From Niastella caeni (GTDB lineage Bacteria; Bacteroidota; Bacteroidia; Chitinophagales; Chitinophagaceae): DNA of 64,000 nucleotides. Below the pieces are notes generated by a model. That model had not been told where the DNA came from. It worked only from the letters and a program-made list of their open reading frames with translations, and searched no databases. Where the stretch lies: positions 1,363,347-1,427,346 of the forward strand of contig NZ_STFF01000001.1 of NCBI RefSeq assembly GCF_004834005.1, read 5' to 3'. Of this stretch, positions 41,360-49,423 are shown one piece after another (positions within the stretch are counted from its first letter, which is position 1; the number at the start of each line of letters is the position of its first letter). Position numbers and translations under genes: made by a program.

Positions 41360-42457
41360 CCTTCCCTGTGTACCAGGCCGTCTAAAGGTGGTCGCATCCA
41401 GGTCCATCTCCTCAGCGTTCATGCCATAGAGTTTACCGTATTTGCGATATTGCTGAGCAACCATCTCGGCAATATCGCCTTCCCCACGCATGCGTACGCC
41501 CCAACGTGAATCATTCACCTGTCCATTATGGCTCTGTTCAATCATATGCCATACTTTGTTTGCCCGGTCAGGGAAATTTTTATGCAGCCAGTCATGAAAC
41601 AATAATTTAACCGACCCGTTCAACCTGATAAAAGTATAGGCAGTAAAGGTTGCCCCATGGTCTTTGGCTGCTTTCATGATCCTTTGCATTTCATGCTCAT
41701 TCAAACCAGGTATCATAGGGCCCATCATTACACCCACCCGTATACCTTCCTGGCTCAACTCCTGTATCAACCGTAATCGCTGCATAGAGGTGGTGGTACG
41801 TGGCTCCATTACCCGGCGCAGGTCTTCATTGAGGGAAGTAATGGTGACCAGCACAGAAACCAGTTTCTTTTTTGCCATCTCCTTCAGGACATCTTTATCA
41901 CGCACCATGCCGCCATTTTTTGAAATAATGCCTACGGGCTGGTTAAACTCCTGGCATACCTGCAATAACGACCTGGTCAAACGGTATTTCTGTTCGGCCG
42001 GCTGATAACAATCGGTATTACCGCTTAAACTAATAGGTACACTTTCCCACTTGGGATTCATTAAAAACTTACGCAACAATTGCGGTGCATTTGTCTTTAC
42101 TATGATCTTTCTTTCAAAATCGAGCCCGGCGCTATAACCCCAATACTCATGGGTATTGCGCGCATAACAATAAATACAGCCATGTTCACAACCGGTGTAT
42201 GGGTTCATGCTGTACCACATGCCTACGTCGGGACTGGTAACTTTATTCACCAGGCTTTTTGCTTCCTGTTCTAAGTATTGAGTAGGTTCCTGCTTTTCGG
42301 TCCAGTCATCAATGCCCTCAACGTGTTCCTGTACATGTTGATCTTTTATAAAACGGTTCTTTGTATTGATCTGAGCACCGCGGCCCTTTTTATAATTTTC
42401 ATCTCCTTCCATTTTCCTGGGAGCAACCCGGTAGTGATCTTGTTTTATTTCTTTCAT
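41348..42457 (-). CDS. PA0069-family radical SAM protein
   Basis: 369 residues. The 4Fe-4S/SAM motif is C90-x3-C94-x2-C97 (YTGCEHGCIYCYARNTHEYW), as in spore photoproduct lyase relatives of the PA0069/Rv2578c family. NKVTSPDVGMWYSMNPYTGC and SLSGNTDCYQPAEQKYRLTR are family motifs. The reaction is unknown; these genes often lie near DNA-repair genes, as here beside the UmuDC-type cassette. Confidence 0.9.
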   Translation of the reverse strand: MKEIKQDHYRVAPRKMEGDENYKKGRGAQINTKNRFIKDQHVQEHVEGIDDWTEKQEPTQYLEQEAKSLVNKVTSPDVGMWYSMNPYTGCEHGCIYCYARNTHEYWGYSAGLDFERKIIVKTNAPQLLRKFLMNPKWESVPISLSGNTDCYQPAEQKYRLTRSLLQVCQEFNQPVGIISKNGGMVRDKDVLKEMAKKKLVSVLVTITSLNEDLRRVMEPRTTTSMQRLRLIQELSQEGIRVGVMMGPMIPGLNEHEMQRIMKAAKDHGATFTAYTFIRLNGSVKLLFHDWLHKNFPDRANKVWHMIEQSHNGQVNDSRWGVRMRGEGDIAEMVAQQYRKYGKLYGMNAEEMDLDATTFRRPGTQGRLFD

Positions 42458-42516
42458 TCTCTACAAATTTTAATGTACACATTTACTATCTCACAATTAT
42501 AGGTTCCCGTACGACG

Positions 42517-42538
42517 CTCCCCCGATTAATCGGGGGAG
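42517..42538. repeat. 22-nt perfect GC-rich palindrome
   Basis: CTCCCCCGATTAATCGGGGGAG is identical to its reverse complement. It lies between the radical SAM gene and the 2H gene and is of the palindromic-repeat type also seen at 44488 and 44523. Confidence 0.6.
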
Positions 42539-42589
42539 GTGGTCCCCATTATTAAAAGAAATACTGCAACAACACCACAACAAGCATGG

Positions 42590-43201
42590 CTATACAAACA
42601 ACTCCCCTTGTTTTGTCGTAACGGGTAAATTCATAAATTCAAAACGTTGTGCTATTTGCCAGGCTTTATCGCCCAGGCGACGTTTTAACAACAACATATT
42701 ATCGGCTATAAAGGAACCGGTAAATTGCCGGTGCGAAAATTCGAGCCAACCCTTTTCATATTGCCAGGGTAACAACCTGCGACCAATAACAATATACGGC
42801 TCATCAATAAAATGTGGTTTATGGTCATTATCCAACTTCATAAGCCGTTGCGCTCCGCGTATTTCCCGTACCAGGTTATGAACGGGTACTTTGGTAGTAA
42901 CATTGATATGTATTGTATGCGAAGGAAAACTTCCATAATCTTTTAATACTACCTTAAATGGCTGAAACCCCATGCCTACTACTTTTAACCGGTTTACGAT
43001 CCGCTCTTCCATCATTTCAAGTTGCGTAAACCGCACCAATGCAATATGTGGTTTGCCAATGAGGGCAGCGGAATTTTTATACGTTTCGCTGAACTCGCTT
43101 CTCACACGCATTATTTTATTGCGCAACTCCTCATGCGGGTTCAACACCAACATATATTCATTAATTCTGCAACCGGGTATAGACTGAATATTGATTTTCA
43201 T
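42590..43201 (-). CDS. 2H-phosphoesterase-like protein, C-terminal His motif lost
   Basis: 203 residues of the 2'-5' RNA ligase/2H phosphoesterase superfamily. The N-terminal motif is intact (KPHIALVRF, His52). At the position of the second motif it reads EPYIVIGRRL with Tyr136 instead of His. It aligns along its length with the next gene (43231-43845), which has the opposite defect. It is the downstream gene of a likely two-gene operon divergent from umuD. Confidence 0.7.
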   Translation of the reverse strand: MKINIQSIPGCRINEYMLVLNPHEELRNKIMRVRSEFSETYKNSAALIGKPHIALVRFTQLEMMEERIVNRLKVVGMGFQPFKVVLKDYGSFPSHTIHINVTTKVPVHNLVREIRGAQRLMKLDNDHKPHFIDEPYIVIGRRLLPWQYEKGWLEFSHRQFTGSFIADNMLLLKRRLGDKAWQIAQRFEFMNLPVTTKQGELFV

Positions 43202-43230
43202 AATTGATTGTTTTGTGATGAAATAATATC

Positions 43231-43845
43231 TCAGGCCACTTCACTGTAGGATTTATGGTTAGCTGGTAAAAAGCGAAATACGGTTATGGTTTTACTGGCA
43301 GCATAGGGATGATCGCGGCCCAGCAACACCAGTTCAGTTGCCATAAAGCGGGCACGAAATGTTTTGCGTGAATACACAGGCATGGTTTTCTGGTAAACAG
43401 CTTCTGGTAATTCCTTGGCCAGGTTTATATGCGGTATCCGTTCAGCGGCATTGCCTCTCATGGCATGTACATGACCATCGAGCATTTTTAATTGCGTAGC
43501 CAATTGCTGCAACGGTTGAGGGTCCTGCACCCGCAGATAAATACTATGCTGTGGTAAACCGCTATAATTATTAAGTAATACTTCGAAACTATTGTGCTGG
43601 CTGCAGATCCGCTGTATCCATCTGATCAATGTTTCCTCCATGCCTTCGCCCGCATAAAAACCAGCCACCATTATATAAGGAAAGGAATTAACCCCGGCTT
43701 CTATTCCGTAATTCATAAAAAATCGCTGCTTTTCCGCCATAATCTTTTCATACACAACGGCATCAGGATATATGACCAGCCTGTACTCCCGATGACCGCT
43801 CCCATTCCATTCGAACGAAGCATTTTTTACTAACCCGGTATTCAT
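43231..43845 (-). CDS. 2H-phosphoesterase-like paralogue, N-terminal His motif lost
   Basis: 204 residues, paralogous to the adjacent 42590-43201 protein. The first motif is FPYIMVAGF (Tyr57 in place of His) and the second is intact (IPHINLAKEL, His139). Shared landmarks include LPQHSIYLRV, equivalent to SHTIHINV in the partner. Together the two proteins supply one complete His pair, which suggests a heterodimer or a loss of catalysis. It starts 73 bp from umuD on the other strand, sharing a palindromic operator. Confidence 0.7.
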   Translation of the reverse strand: MNTGLVKNASFEWNGSGHREYRLVIYPDAVVYEKIMAEKQRFFMNYGIEAGVNSFPYIMVAGFYAGEGMEETLIRWIQRICSQHNSFEVLLNNYSGLPQHSIYLRVQDPQPLQQLATQLKMLDGHVHAMRGNAAERIPHINLAKELPEAVYQKTMPVYSRKTFRARFMATELVLLGRDHPYAASKTITVFRFLPANHKSYSEVA

Positions 43846-43867
43846 AAAACATTTTTTATTGGATCAT

Positions 43868-43899
43868 AAATTTAGTATAAATTTACTAAATAATTTAGT
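43868..43899. promoter_or_regulatory. Palindromic operator between the 2H genes and umuD
   Basis: ATTTAGTA-N6-TACTAAAT is a perfect inverted repeat (43868-43889), followed by a third half-site ATTTAGTA at about 43892. It sits in the 73-bp divergent promoter region of an umuDC-type cassette, where a LexA-like SOS repressor would be expected to bind. Confidence 0.55.
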
Positions 43900-43918
43900 A
43901 CACCAAAATTTAAATTAT

Positions 43919-44353
43919 ATGGAGGGGGATTATTTTAACGAAACATCGTACCGGGGAACCAAAAAGTTCTCGCAACAGGATGTTAAAACAGCCGATGCAA
44001 CCGGCTTTGGTGCTGCTGCAGATGATTATATGGAACGAGGCATTGATCTTAATGAACAACTGATCAGAAATAAACCGGCTACTTTCTTTATGCGTGTACG
44101 CGGCGACGCTATGACGGGCGCAGGCATTTTCGACGGCGATACTATTATTGTAGACCGCAGCCTGAAAGCCGAAAGCGGCAAAGTGGTAGTAGCAACGCTT
44201 AACGGTGAAATGCTTATCAGGCGCCTCGAAAAAACATTTAATAAAGTTCGGTTATTGCCCGAAACACCAAAGCACGCGACCATTGAAGTAGATGCATCCT
44301 GTGATTCATTGGGTATATGGGGAGTGGTCACTTACAGTATTCATCCGGTTTAG
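43919..44353 (+). CDS. umuD: UmuD-like protein with both catalytic residues replaced
   Basis: 144 residues from the ATG at 43919; an upstream in-frame TTG at 43859 lies within the operator and is less likely. The LexA/UmuD S24 fold is clear (FFMRVRGDAMTGAGIFDGDTIIVDR). The catalytic Ser of GDSM is Ala64 and the general-base Lys, 37 residues later, is Arg101 (EMLIRRL). It therefore should not self-cleave. It may act as a constitutively short or structural partner of the UmuC encoded 266 bp downstream. Confidence 0.85.
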   Translation: MEGDYFNETSYRGTKKFSQQDVKTADATGFGAAADDYMERGIDLNEQLIRNKPATFFMRVRGDAMTGAGIFDGDTIIVDRSLKAESGKVVVATLNGEMLIRRLEKTFNKVRLLPETPKHATIEVDASCDSLGIWGVVTYSIHPV

Positions 44354-44487
44354 ATTTTTTTTGTACCTGGCGCTTGTGCTACTATGTAGCTTCTCTTGCG
44401 TCGCACACCTGTACCCAGGGATCGCTATTCTGCAACCACACAACCATATTAACCATTCCATTAAACCATCCTAGTTTCCCGTCTGTA

Positions 44488-44503
44488 TCCGCCTAAAGGC
44501 GGA
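44488..44503. repeat. Short palindromic repeat in the umuD-umuC gap
   Basis: TCCGCC-TAAA-GGCGGA, a 6- to 7-bp stem. It is similar in type to other GC-rich intergenic palindromes in this window. Confidence 0.5.
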
Positions 44504-44522
44504 GAAGGCGGGTACAATTTAT

Positions 44523-44559
44523 GAGTAGTCCCGAATTGCCCCGCAATGCGGGGCTACTC
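44523..44559. repeat. Second palindromic repeat in the umuD-umuC gap
   Basis: GCCCCGC-AAT-GCGGGGC (44538-44554) with outer arms GAGTA/TACTC. There is no T run. With the preceding repeat it makes cotranscription of umuD and umuC through this gap uncertain. Confidence 0.5.
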
Positions 44560-44619
44560 CAATCCCAAACACAAATCATTTTCACTGGTGGATCACCGGC
44601 GATGTAAACTAATTTTGTT

Positions 44620-45903
44620 ATGAAAGCAATTGTTGATTGCAACAGTTTCTATTGTTCGTGCGAACGATTGTTCAGGCCCGACCTGCAACAAAAACCGGTA
44701 GTGGTGTTAAGCAACAACGATGGCTGCATAGTTTCCCGCAGCGATGAAGCCAAAGCCGCCGGTGTGGGTATGGCTGTTCCCTATTTTGAGGCCAGGCCAC
44801 TGATTCAGCAACACGGCATCACAGCATTCTCATCCAATTACAATTTATATGGCGACATGAGCTGGCGCGTAATGGAAACATTACGACATCTGCTTGGTAA
44901 TGCAACCAAAGTAGAAGTATACTCGGTTGATGAAGCTTTTATTGATCTCGGCGATATACCTGCAGAAAAGTTGTATGATACAGCCATGAACATTCGACAA
45001 ACTGTTGAACAGTGGACCGGTATTTCTGTTTCCATTGGCGTTGCTCCTACCAAAACGCTGGCTAAGCTGGCCAATTTCCTGGCCAAGAAAAATAAAGCAG
45101 CTACCCAATGTGTAAAGGTGTTGGCTACCCGCGAAGAACAGGTAACGGCTATGCGGCAAACGCGGGTAAGTAATGTTTGGGGGGTTGGCTGGGCCTATGC
45201 AAAAAAACTCATTGACCTGGGCATTACCAGCGCCTGGGAATTAAGCACCATGCCCGAAGAATGGGGATATACAAATTTAGGCGGTGTTGTAGGGGCCCGG
45301 TTGATCAGGGAATTGAATGGCCTGCCTTCGCGCGAAATGGAAAAGCCACTGGTAACTAAAAAAATGATAGCTACTACCCGTATGTTTGGCCAGCCGGTTA
45401 CCGATATCAATGATATAAAAGAAGCTATTGCTACCTACACATCGAGGGCAGCCGAAAAGCTGCGCCGGCAACACAGTGCGGCCAAAGTGATCAGCGTATT
45501 TATTGTTCCCAGAGAGCAGAATTATGAAGTAAGTTTTCGGCGGGGCGCTACCATTAGTTCGCACATTACCCTGCCTGCAGCAACGAGCAGCACGAATGAA
45601 TTAATAAAACCTGCGGTGCAATTGGTAGATGATTTGTACGAACAGGGAAAAGTGTACAAAAAAGCAGGGGTTATGCTGGCCGGGTTGGAACCGGATGAAT
45701 CTATTCAGGGAAATTTATTTGCAGCCGGCCCGCAAAAATATCAGCGCCTGTTAATGGATATGATGGATAATATCAATTTCAGCATGCGTGATGATGTATT
45801 AAAGTTTGCCGCTTCGGGCCTTGCCCGCAACTGGAAAATGCGCCAGGAATTACGCAGCAAGCGATACACCACCCGGTGGGAAGAGTTGTATGAGGTAAGG
45901 TGA
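44620..45903 (+). CDS. umuC: Y-family DNA polymerase UmuC
   Basis: 427 residues. The Y-family catalytic motifs are IVDCNSFYCSCERLF (Asp6) and VYSVDEAFIDL with the Asp-Glu pair near 104. It also has NNDGCIVSRSDEAK and a C-terminal little-finger domain. It should perform translesion synthesis as the polymerase of a Pol V-like complex. The full length and the UmuC-specific N-terminus distinguish it from DinB polymerase IV. Its UmuD partner is non-canonical. Confidence 0.95.
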   Translation: MKAIVDCNSFYCSCERLFRPDLQQKPVVVLSNNDGCIVSRSDEAKAAGVGMAVPYFEARPLIQQHGITAFSSNYNLYGDMSWRVMETLRHLLGNATKVEVYSVDEAFIDLGDIPAEKLYDTAMNIRQTVEQWTGISVSIGVAPTKTLAKLANFLAKKNKAATQCVKVLATREEQVTAMRQTRVSNVWGVGWAYAKKLIDLGITSAWELSTMPEEWGYTNLGGVVGARLIRELNGLPSREMEKPLVTKKMIATTRMFGQPVTDINDIKEAIATYTSRAAEKLRRQHSAAKVISVFIVPREQNYEVSFRRGATISSHITLPAATSSTNELIKPAVQLVDDLYEQGKVYKKAGVMLAGLEPDESIQGNLFAAGPQKYQRLLMDMMDNINFSMRDDVLKFAASGLARNWKMRQELRSKRYTTRWEELYEVR

Positions 45904-45937
45904 ACATCGAATGCCAGGCAAAAAGCTCCAAACTGAT

Positions 45938-46118
45938 TCTCACGAAAAAAGAATTTTTCTCATGAATTTCATGTTGTTTTCATGAGAAATGATATGATTC
46001 TCATGAATCCATACTGTTTTTCATGAATTCGATACCGTTCTTACTAAAAAAAGAACTTTTCCCGCGAGTTTCATACGTTGTTTGTGAGAATGATCATGTT
46101 GTTCCCACAGATCCAATG
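45938..46118. repeat. Degenerate ~21-nt tandem repeats after umuC
   Basis: Units such as CTCATGAATTTCATGTTGTT, CTCATGAATCCATACTGTTT, CATGAATTCGATACCGTTCT and TGAGAATGATCATGTTGTTC recur about every 20-22 nt with drift. TTCATGAGAA/TTCTCATGAA palindromes are embedded. No ORF of note crosses it. Confidence 0.5.
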
Positions 46119-47051
46119 TTAATCAAAAAATTTTATCTGCGAACCAGCCGCCCGTCCTTCCGGTTCTATAAACTTCGGCTGCGCGAGCTGCAATCCGCAT
46201 GCGGTATTTAATTTATCTGTAAGGTAAATGATCAACTCAGGCGAATACAATTCATCTTCCATGTGCACGAAAAAATACAGTTCCTGCAATCCCAGTTCTA
46301 TCCAGTTAATGATACGCGCTATCCAGGTGTCGAGGCGGATATAATCAGAGGGATGCAGGCTATTGGCTACAAACCGAACAAATGCTTTGGGAATGGTCAG
46401 GTGCATATGGGCGCAATCTCTGCGGCCAGCAGTATCAGTTATAACAGCTCCGGTTTTTAGTAAATACAACGTATTAAATAATTCCTTTCGAACCGCATCC
46501 TGTACAAACCAATCGGGATGCCGCAGCTCCAGAAAAAAAGTTACCTCTTTTGGCAGGGATTGCAGAAAGGCAAACAGCTCTTCTTTTCGGGCAGGGCTAA
46601 ACGAATCGCTTAATTGCATGAACACCGGTCCCAGGTGTTCTTTGAATGCTTTTATCCCCTGCAAAAACCCGGCAACCATTCCTTCCTTTCCCCGTAAACC
46701 GCCCTGGTGCGTTACTCCCTGGTACAGTTTAGGACAAAATATAAAGTTGCGGCCATTGGCCTTATCGGCCCATTTGGCGATGGCCGCCTGATCGTATATT
46801 TTATAATGGGTGGCATTCAATTCAATGCCGTTAAAATGCTGTACATAGTTGGCCAGGAAATCTTTTTCCCTGGCTTTCGGCGGATAAATTTTACCCACCC
46901 AGCCCGGTACGCCCCATTGCGGGCACCCGATGTGTATACTTACCTTGTTTCGCTTTTCACCCCCCAATATCTTTATATTGCCGGCAGGTTCCTGCGGCAG
47001 GCTAAAATCAACTGTATTCAGTTCACTTTCAGGTAGTTTGCCGAATTTCAT
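46119..47051 (-). CDS. DUF72-family protein (YecE type)
   Basis: 310 residues. The family N-terminus is IHIGCPQWGVPGWVGKIYPP, followed by HFNGIELNATHYKIY and TFFLELRHPDWF. DUF72 proteins are TIM-barrel proteins of unknown function, widespread and often near DNA-repair genes. The protein has no signal peptide. Its C-terminus ends close to the repeat block downstream of umuC. Confidence 0.88.
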   Translation of the reverse strand: MKFGKLPESELNTVDFSLPQEPAGNIKILGGEKRNKVSIHIGCPQWGVPGWVGKIYPPKAREKDFLANYVQHFNGIELNATHYKIYDQAAIAKWADKANGRNFIFCPKLYQGVTHQGGLRGKEGMVAGFLQGIKAFKEHLGPVFMQLSDSFSPARKEELFAFLQSLPKEVTFFLELRHPDWFVQDAVRKELFNTLYLLKTGAVITDTAGRRDCAHMHLTIPKAFVRFVANSLHPSDYIRLDTWIARIINWIELGLQELYFFVHMEDELYSPELIIYLTDKLNTACGLQLAQPKFIEPEGRAAGSQIKFFD

Positions 47052-47234
47052 ATTAGATTAAGTTCTCAAGTCAACGGAGCTTGCCCTGATGAATTCAGGG
47101 TTTACAAGTTACCAAGTTGGCGGCATTTTTTCCCATCTTTTAACCTTTTCAACTTTTTAGGTCGTCAACTTTTCAACTTTTTCACCCATCTTTAAAATAT
47201 AACTATCCGTTGGTCGTCTACCCAGGTATAATAC

Positions 47235-47816
47235 ATGAAGGAGACGCTGACGATAGCACACGGCATGACGGCAGAAAGGAAACGCAATATAACGCAGGTC
47301 ATCACCGACTATAGCAAACGCCTCATGGGGTTTATCCGCAAACGGGTAAATAATGAGGCCGATGCAGAGGATATATTGCAGGATGTGTTTTACCAGTTTA
47401 TTGGTAACACGCAGCCTATTGAGCAAATGACTGCCTGGATGTTTACAGTGGCTCGCAATAAAATAATCGACCGGCAACGAAAAAAGCGACCCGAGGCTCT
47501 GGAAGACCTGTTTGGGGAAGAAGAAGGTGACGAAGGCGGGCTTAACTGGACAGAATTTTTATTCGACGCCAGCGATAACCCTGAAAAAGATTACCTGCGA
47601 ACGCTGTTCTGGGAAGAGTTGAACAATGCGCTCAATGAACTTCCGGCAGAACAAAAGCAGATATTCATCCTGAATGAACTGGAAGGAGTACCATTTAAAG
47701 AAATTGCCGAACGAACCGGTGAAACGGTAAATACCCTGCTTAGCCGAAAACGCTATGCGGTATTGCATCTGCGCAACCGGTTAAGTGTATTGAAAGATGA
47801 ATTATTAAATTATTAA
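47235..47816 (+). CDS. ECF-type RNA polymerase sigma factor
   Basis: 193 residues. Region 2 reads NEADAEDILQDVFYQFIG ... WMFTVARNKIIDRQRKKR, and region 4 LPAEQKQIFILNELEGVPFKEIAERTGETVNTLLSRKRYAVLHLR. An acidic linker (GEEEGDEGG) separates them. No anti-sigma gene with the usual zinc motif is adjacent. The small membrane protein that follows after 12 nt could serve that role. Confidence 0.92.
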   Translation: MKETLTIAHGMTAERKRNITQVITDYSKRLMGFIRKRVNNEADAEDILQDVFYQFIGNTQPIEQMTAWMFTVARNKIIDRQRKKRPEALEDLFGEEEGDEGGLNWTEFLFDASDNPEKDYLRTLFWEELNNALNELPAEQKQIFILNELEGVPFKEIAERTGETVNTLLSRKRYAVLHLRNRLSVLKDELLNY

Positions 47817-47828
47817 ACAACGTGTAAC

Positions 47829-48206
47829 ATGAAACGTAGATTCTGGTTTGGAAAAGCTGTTTTGATCCTGATATGTGTTACAGCTTTTGTCATGTTGTTC
47901 AGCTTTATAGTAATGAGCTTATGGAACGCCATATTACCCGGAGTACTGGGGGTAAAAATGATCACCTTCTGGCAGGCTTTGGGCATACTGGTATTGTCTA
48001 AAATATTATTCAGCGGTTTTGGCGGGTTCCATCATAAAAAGGAACAATTTAAAAATCGTTTCCGTCAAAAAATGATGGCTAAATGGGAAAACATGACGCC
48101 CGAAGAAAAACAAAAGTTTAAAGATGAATGGAACAGATGCAGGGGCTGGGGTAGCCGCTTTGATGAAAAGAGTTTCACTACCAATGAACCTGATCAAAAA
48201 ATATAA
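47829..48206 (+). CDS. Small membrane protein co-transcribed with the sigma factor
   Basis: 125 residues with two membrane segments (VLILICVTAFVMLFSFIVM and FWQALGILVLSKILFSGFGG) and a charged C-terminal tail (MTPEEKQKFKDEWNRC). It starts 12 nt after the sigma gene. It could be an unorthodox anti-sigma factor or periplasmic sensor; the family is not recognised. Confidence 0.65.
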   Translation: MKRRFWFGKAVLILICVTAFVMLFSFIVMSLWNAILPGVLGVKMITFWQALGILVLSKILFSGFGGFHHKKEQFKNRFRQKMMAKWENMTPEEKQKFKDEWNRCRGWGSRFDEKSFTTNEPDQKI

Positions 48207-48235
48207 ACCCGTTTTCTTAATACAGCCTATACATT

Positions 48236-48448
48236 ATGGAAGTGCTTGTATTTAAAACCAATCTACGCTTTAAAAAGCAGATCTCTGCTGTAACACCGCA
48301 TATCAACAACCTGCAGGGCATTACGCGCTGGAATGTTGACCTGGACGATAAAGACAAGATCCTTCGTATTGAATCTGCCGACCTTTGCCCACGCACGGTA
48401 GAAACCACTTTACAACAGGCCGGGTATTATTGTGAAGAACTGCCATAG
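48236..48448 (+). CDS. HMA-fold small protein without metal Cys pair
   Basis: 70 residues with a ferredoxin-like beta-alpha-beta pattern (MEVLVFKTNLRFKKQISAVTP, ITRWNVDLDDKDKILRI, VETTLQQAGYYCEEL). It resembles heavy-metal-associated domains, but the CxxC loop is replaced by NLRF. Probably a non-metal-binding relative. Third gene of the sigma-factor set. Confidence 0.6.
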   Translation: MEVLVFKTNLRFKKQISAVTPHINNLQGITRWNVDLDDKDKILRIESADLCPRTVETTLQQAGYYCEELP

Positions 48449-48455
48449 CTCCTGG

Positions 48456-49286
48456 CTATTGATACCGCTGCGACAAATCAAATAAGATTTTCTTATCAGC
48501 ATCCGTTAAAGTACGAATGGCCACCGTATCCTGTGGTATAAAATGTAATTTGAAAGAACGGATAGCGGCCAGTGTATCTTTAATATTATAACCGATAATG
48601 CGTAAAGCTTGCGGTGCATTAAAATATGCCGGCATTACAACAGCCGTGGTATCGTACCACAAACCAAAACCACGCTGCGACAGGGTTTGCCAGGGAAAGA
48701 AGGCGCTGGGATCAACTTTGCGACCGGGCGCAATATCAGAATGGCCAATAAAATTCGCTGTGGGTATTGAGTAGTTTCGTTTTAACGTATCCAGTAATTT
48801 AATTAAACTGGTGATCTGTGTTTCCGGGAAAGGTTCACTCCCATTATTATCCAATTCAATGCCGATGCTGGAAGAATTGAGATCGGTAAAATTACCCCAC
48901 TTGCTTACACCGGCCTGCCAGGCGCGCAGGTAATCATTCAGCATGTGATGTATGGTGCCGTCTTTACATACAACATAATGTGCGCTCACCTTTGTACGCT
49001 GCAGGGTAAACGTTTTTAATGTTTGTTCGCATGAGTTTTGCGCGGTGTGATGAATGATCACAAAATTCGGTTTACGCAGATCGAAATTGGTAGTACCTAC
49101 TGCATACACCGGCATAATGGCTGAATCGAGAAAAAGTTTATTGGGAACAGGTTGCAGGTTTTTAGCCAGCTGTTTCGCCTGTTTTTTATACTGCTTGTTT
49201 GTTTTAGCATAGGGATTATGCGCACAACTGTATACAATAGCTGAAATAGTGGCTATAAATAACAATGAGCCTGCAAATAAACGCAT
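48456..49286 (-). CDS. N-acetylmuramoyl-L-alanine amidase lipoprotein
   Basis: 276 residues from the ATG at 49286. The frame continues to 49361, but this start gives a lipoprotein signal (RLFAGSLLFIATISAIVYSC). The Amidase_2/PGRP domain has the zinc ligands in FVIIHHTAQ and GHSDIAPGRKVDPS, with SIGIELDNNG between them. It should cleave the peptide stem from muramic acid in peptidoglycan or turnover fragments in the periplasm. Confidence 0.88.
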   Translation of the reverse strand: MRLFAGSLLFIATISAIVYSCAHNPYAKTNKQYKKQAKQLAKNLQPVPNKLFLDSAIMPVYAVGTTNFDLRKPNFVIIHHTAQNSCEQTLKTFTLQRTKVSAHYVVCKDGTIHHMLNDYLRAWQAGVSKWGNFTDLNSSSIGIELDNNGSEPFPETQITSLIKLLDTLKRNYSIPTANFIGHSDIAPGRKVDPSAFFPWQTLSQRGFGLWYDTTAVVMPAYFNAPQALRIIGYNIKDTLAAIRSFKLHFIPQDTVAIRTLTDADKKILFDLSQRYQ

Positions 49287-49370
49287 AGCGAAAGGTTTTT
49301 TAACACCTGCAAAGTAAGTTAAATGGTTGGATAGTTTGATGGTTGGATAGCCCTCAATCAATCCAAAAAT

Positions 49371-49403
49371 AAATGGGACTAACCTTTTTGGTCAGTCCCA
49401 TTT
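49371..49403 (-). terminator. Terminator after the outer-membrane receptor gene
   Basis: AAATGGGACT and AGTCCCATTT form a 10-bp stem; on the minus strand it is followed by ATTTATTTTTGG. It lies 21 nt after the receptor stop. Confidence 0.75.
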
Positions 49404-49423
49404 ATAGTTATTAAACGGCTCGT

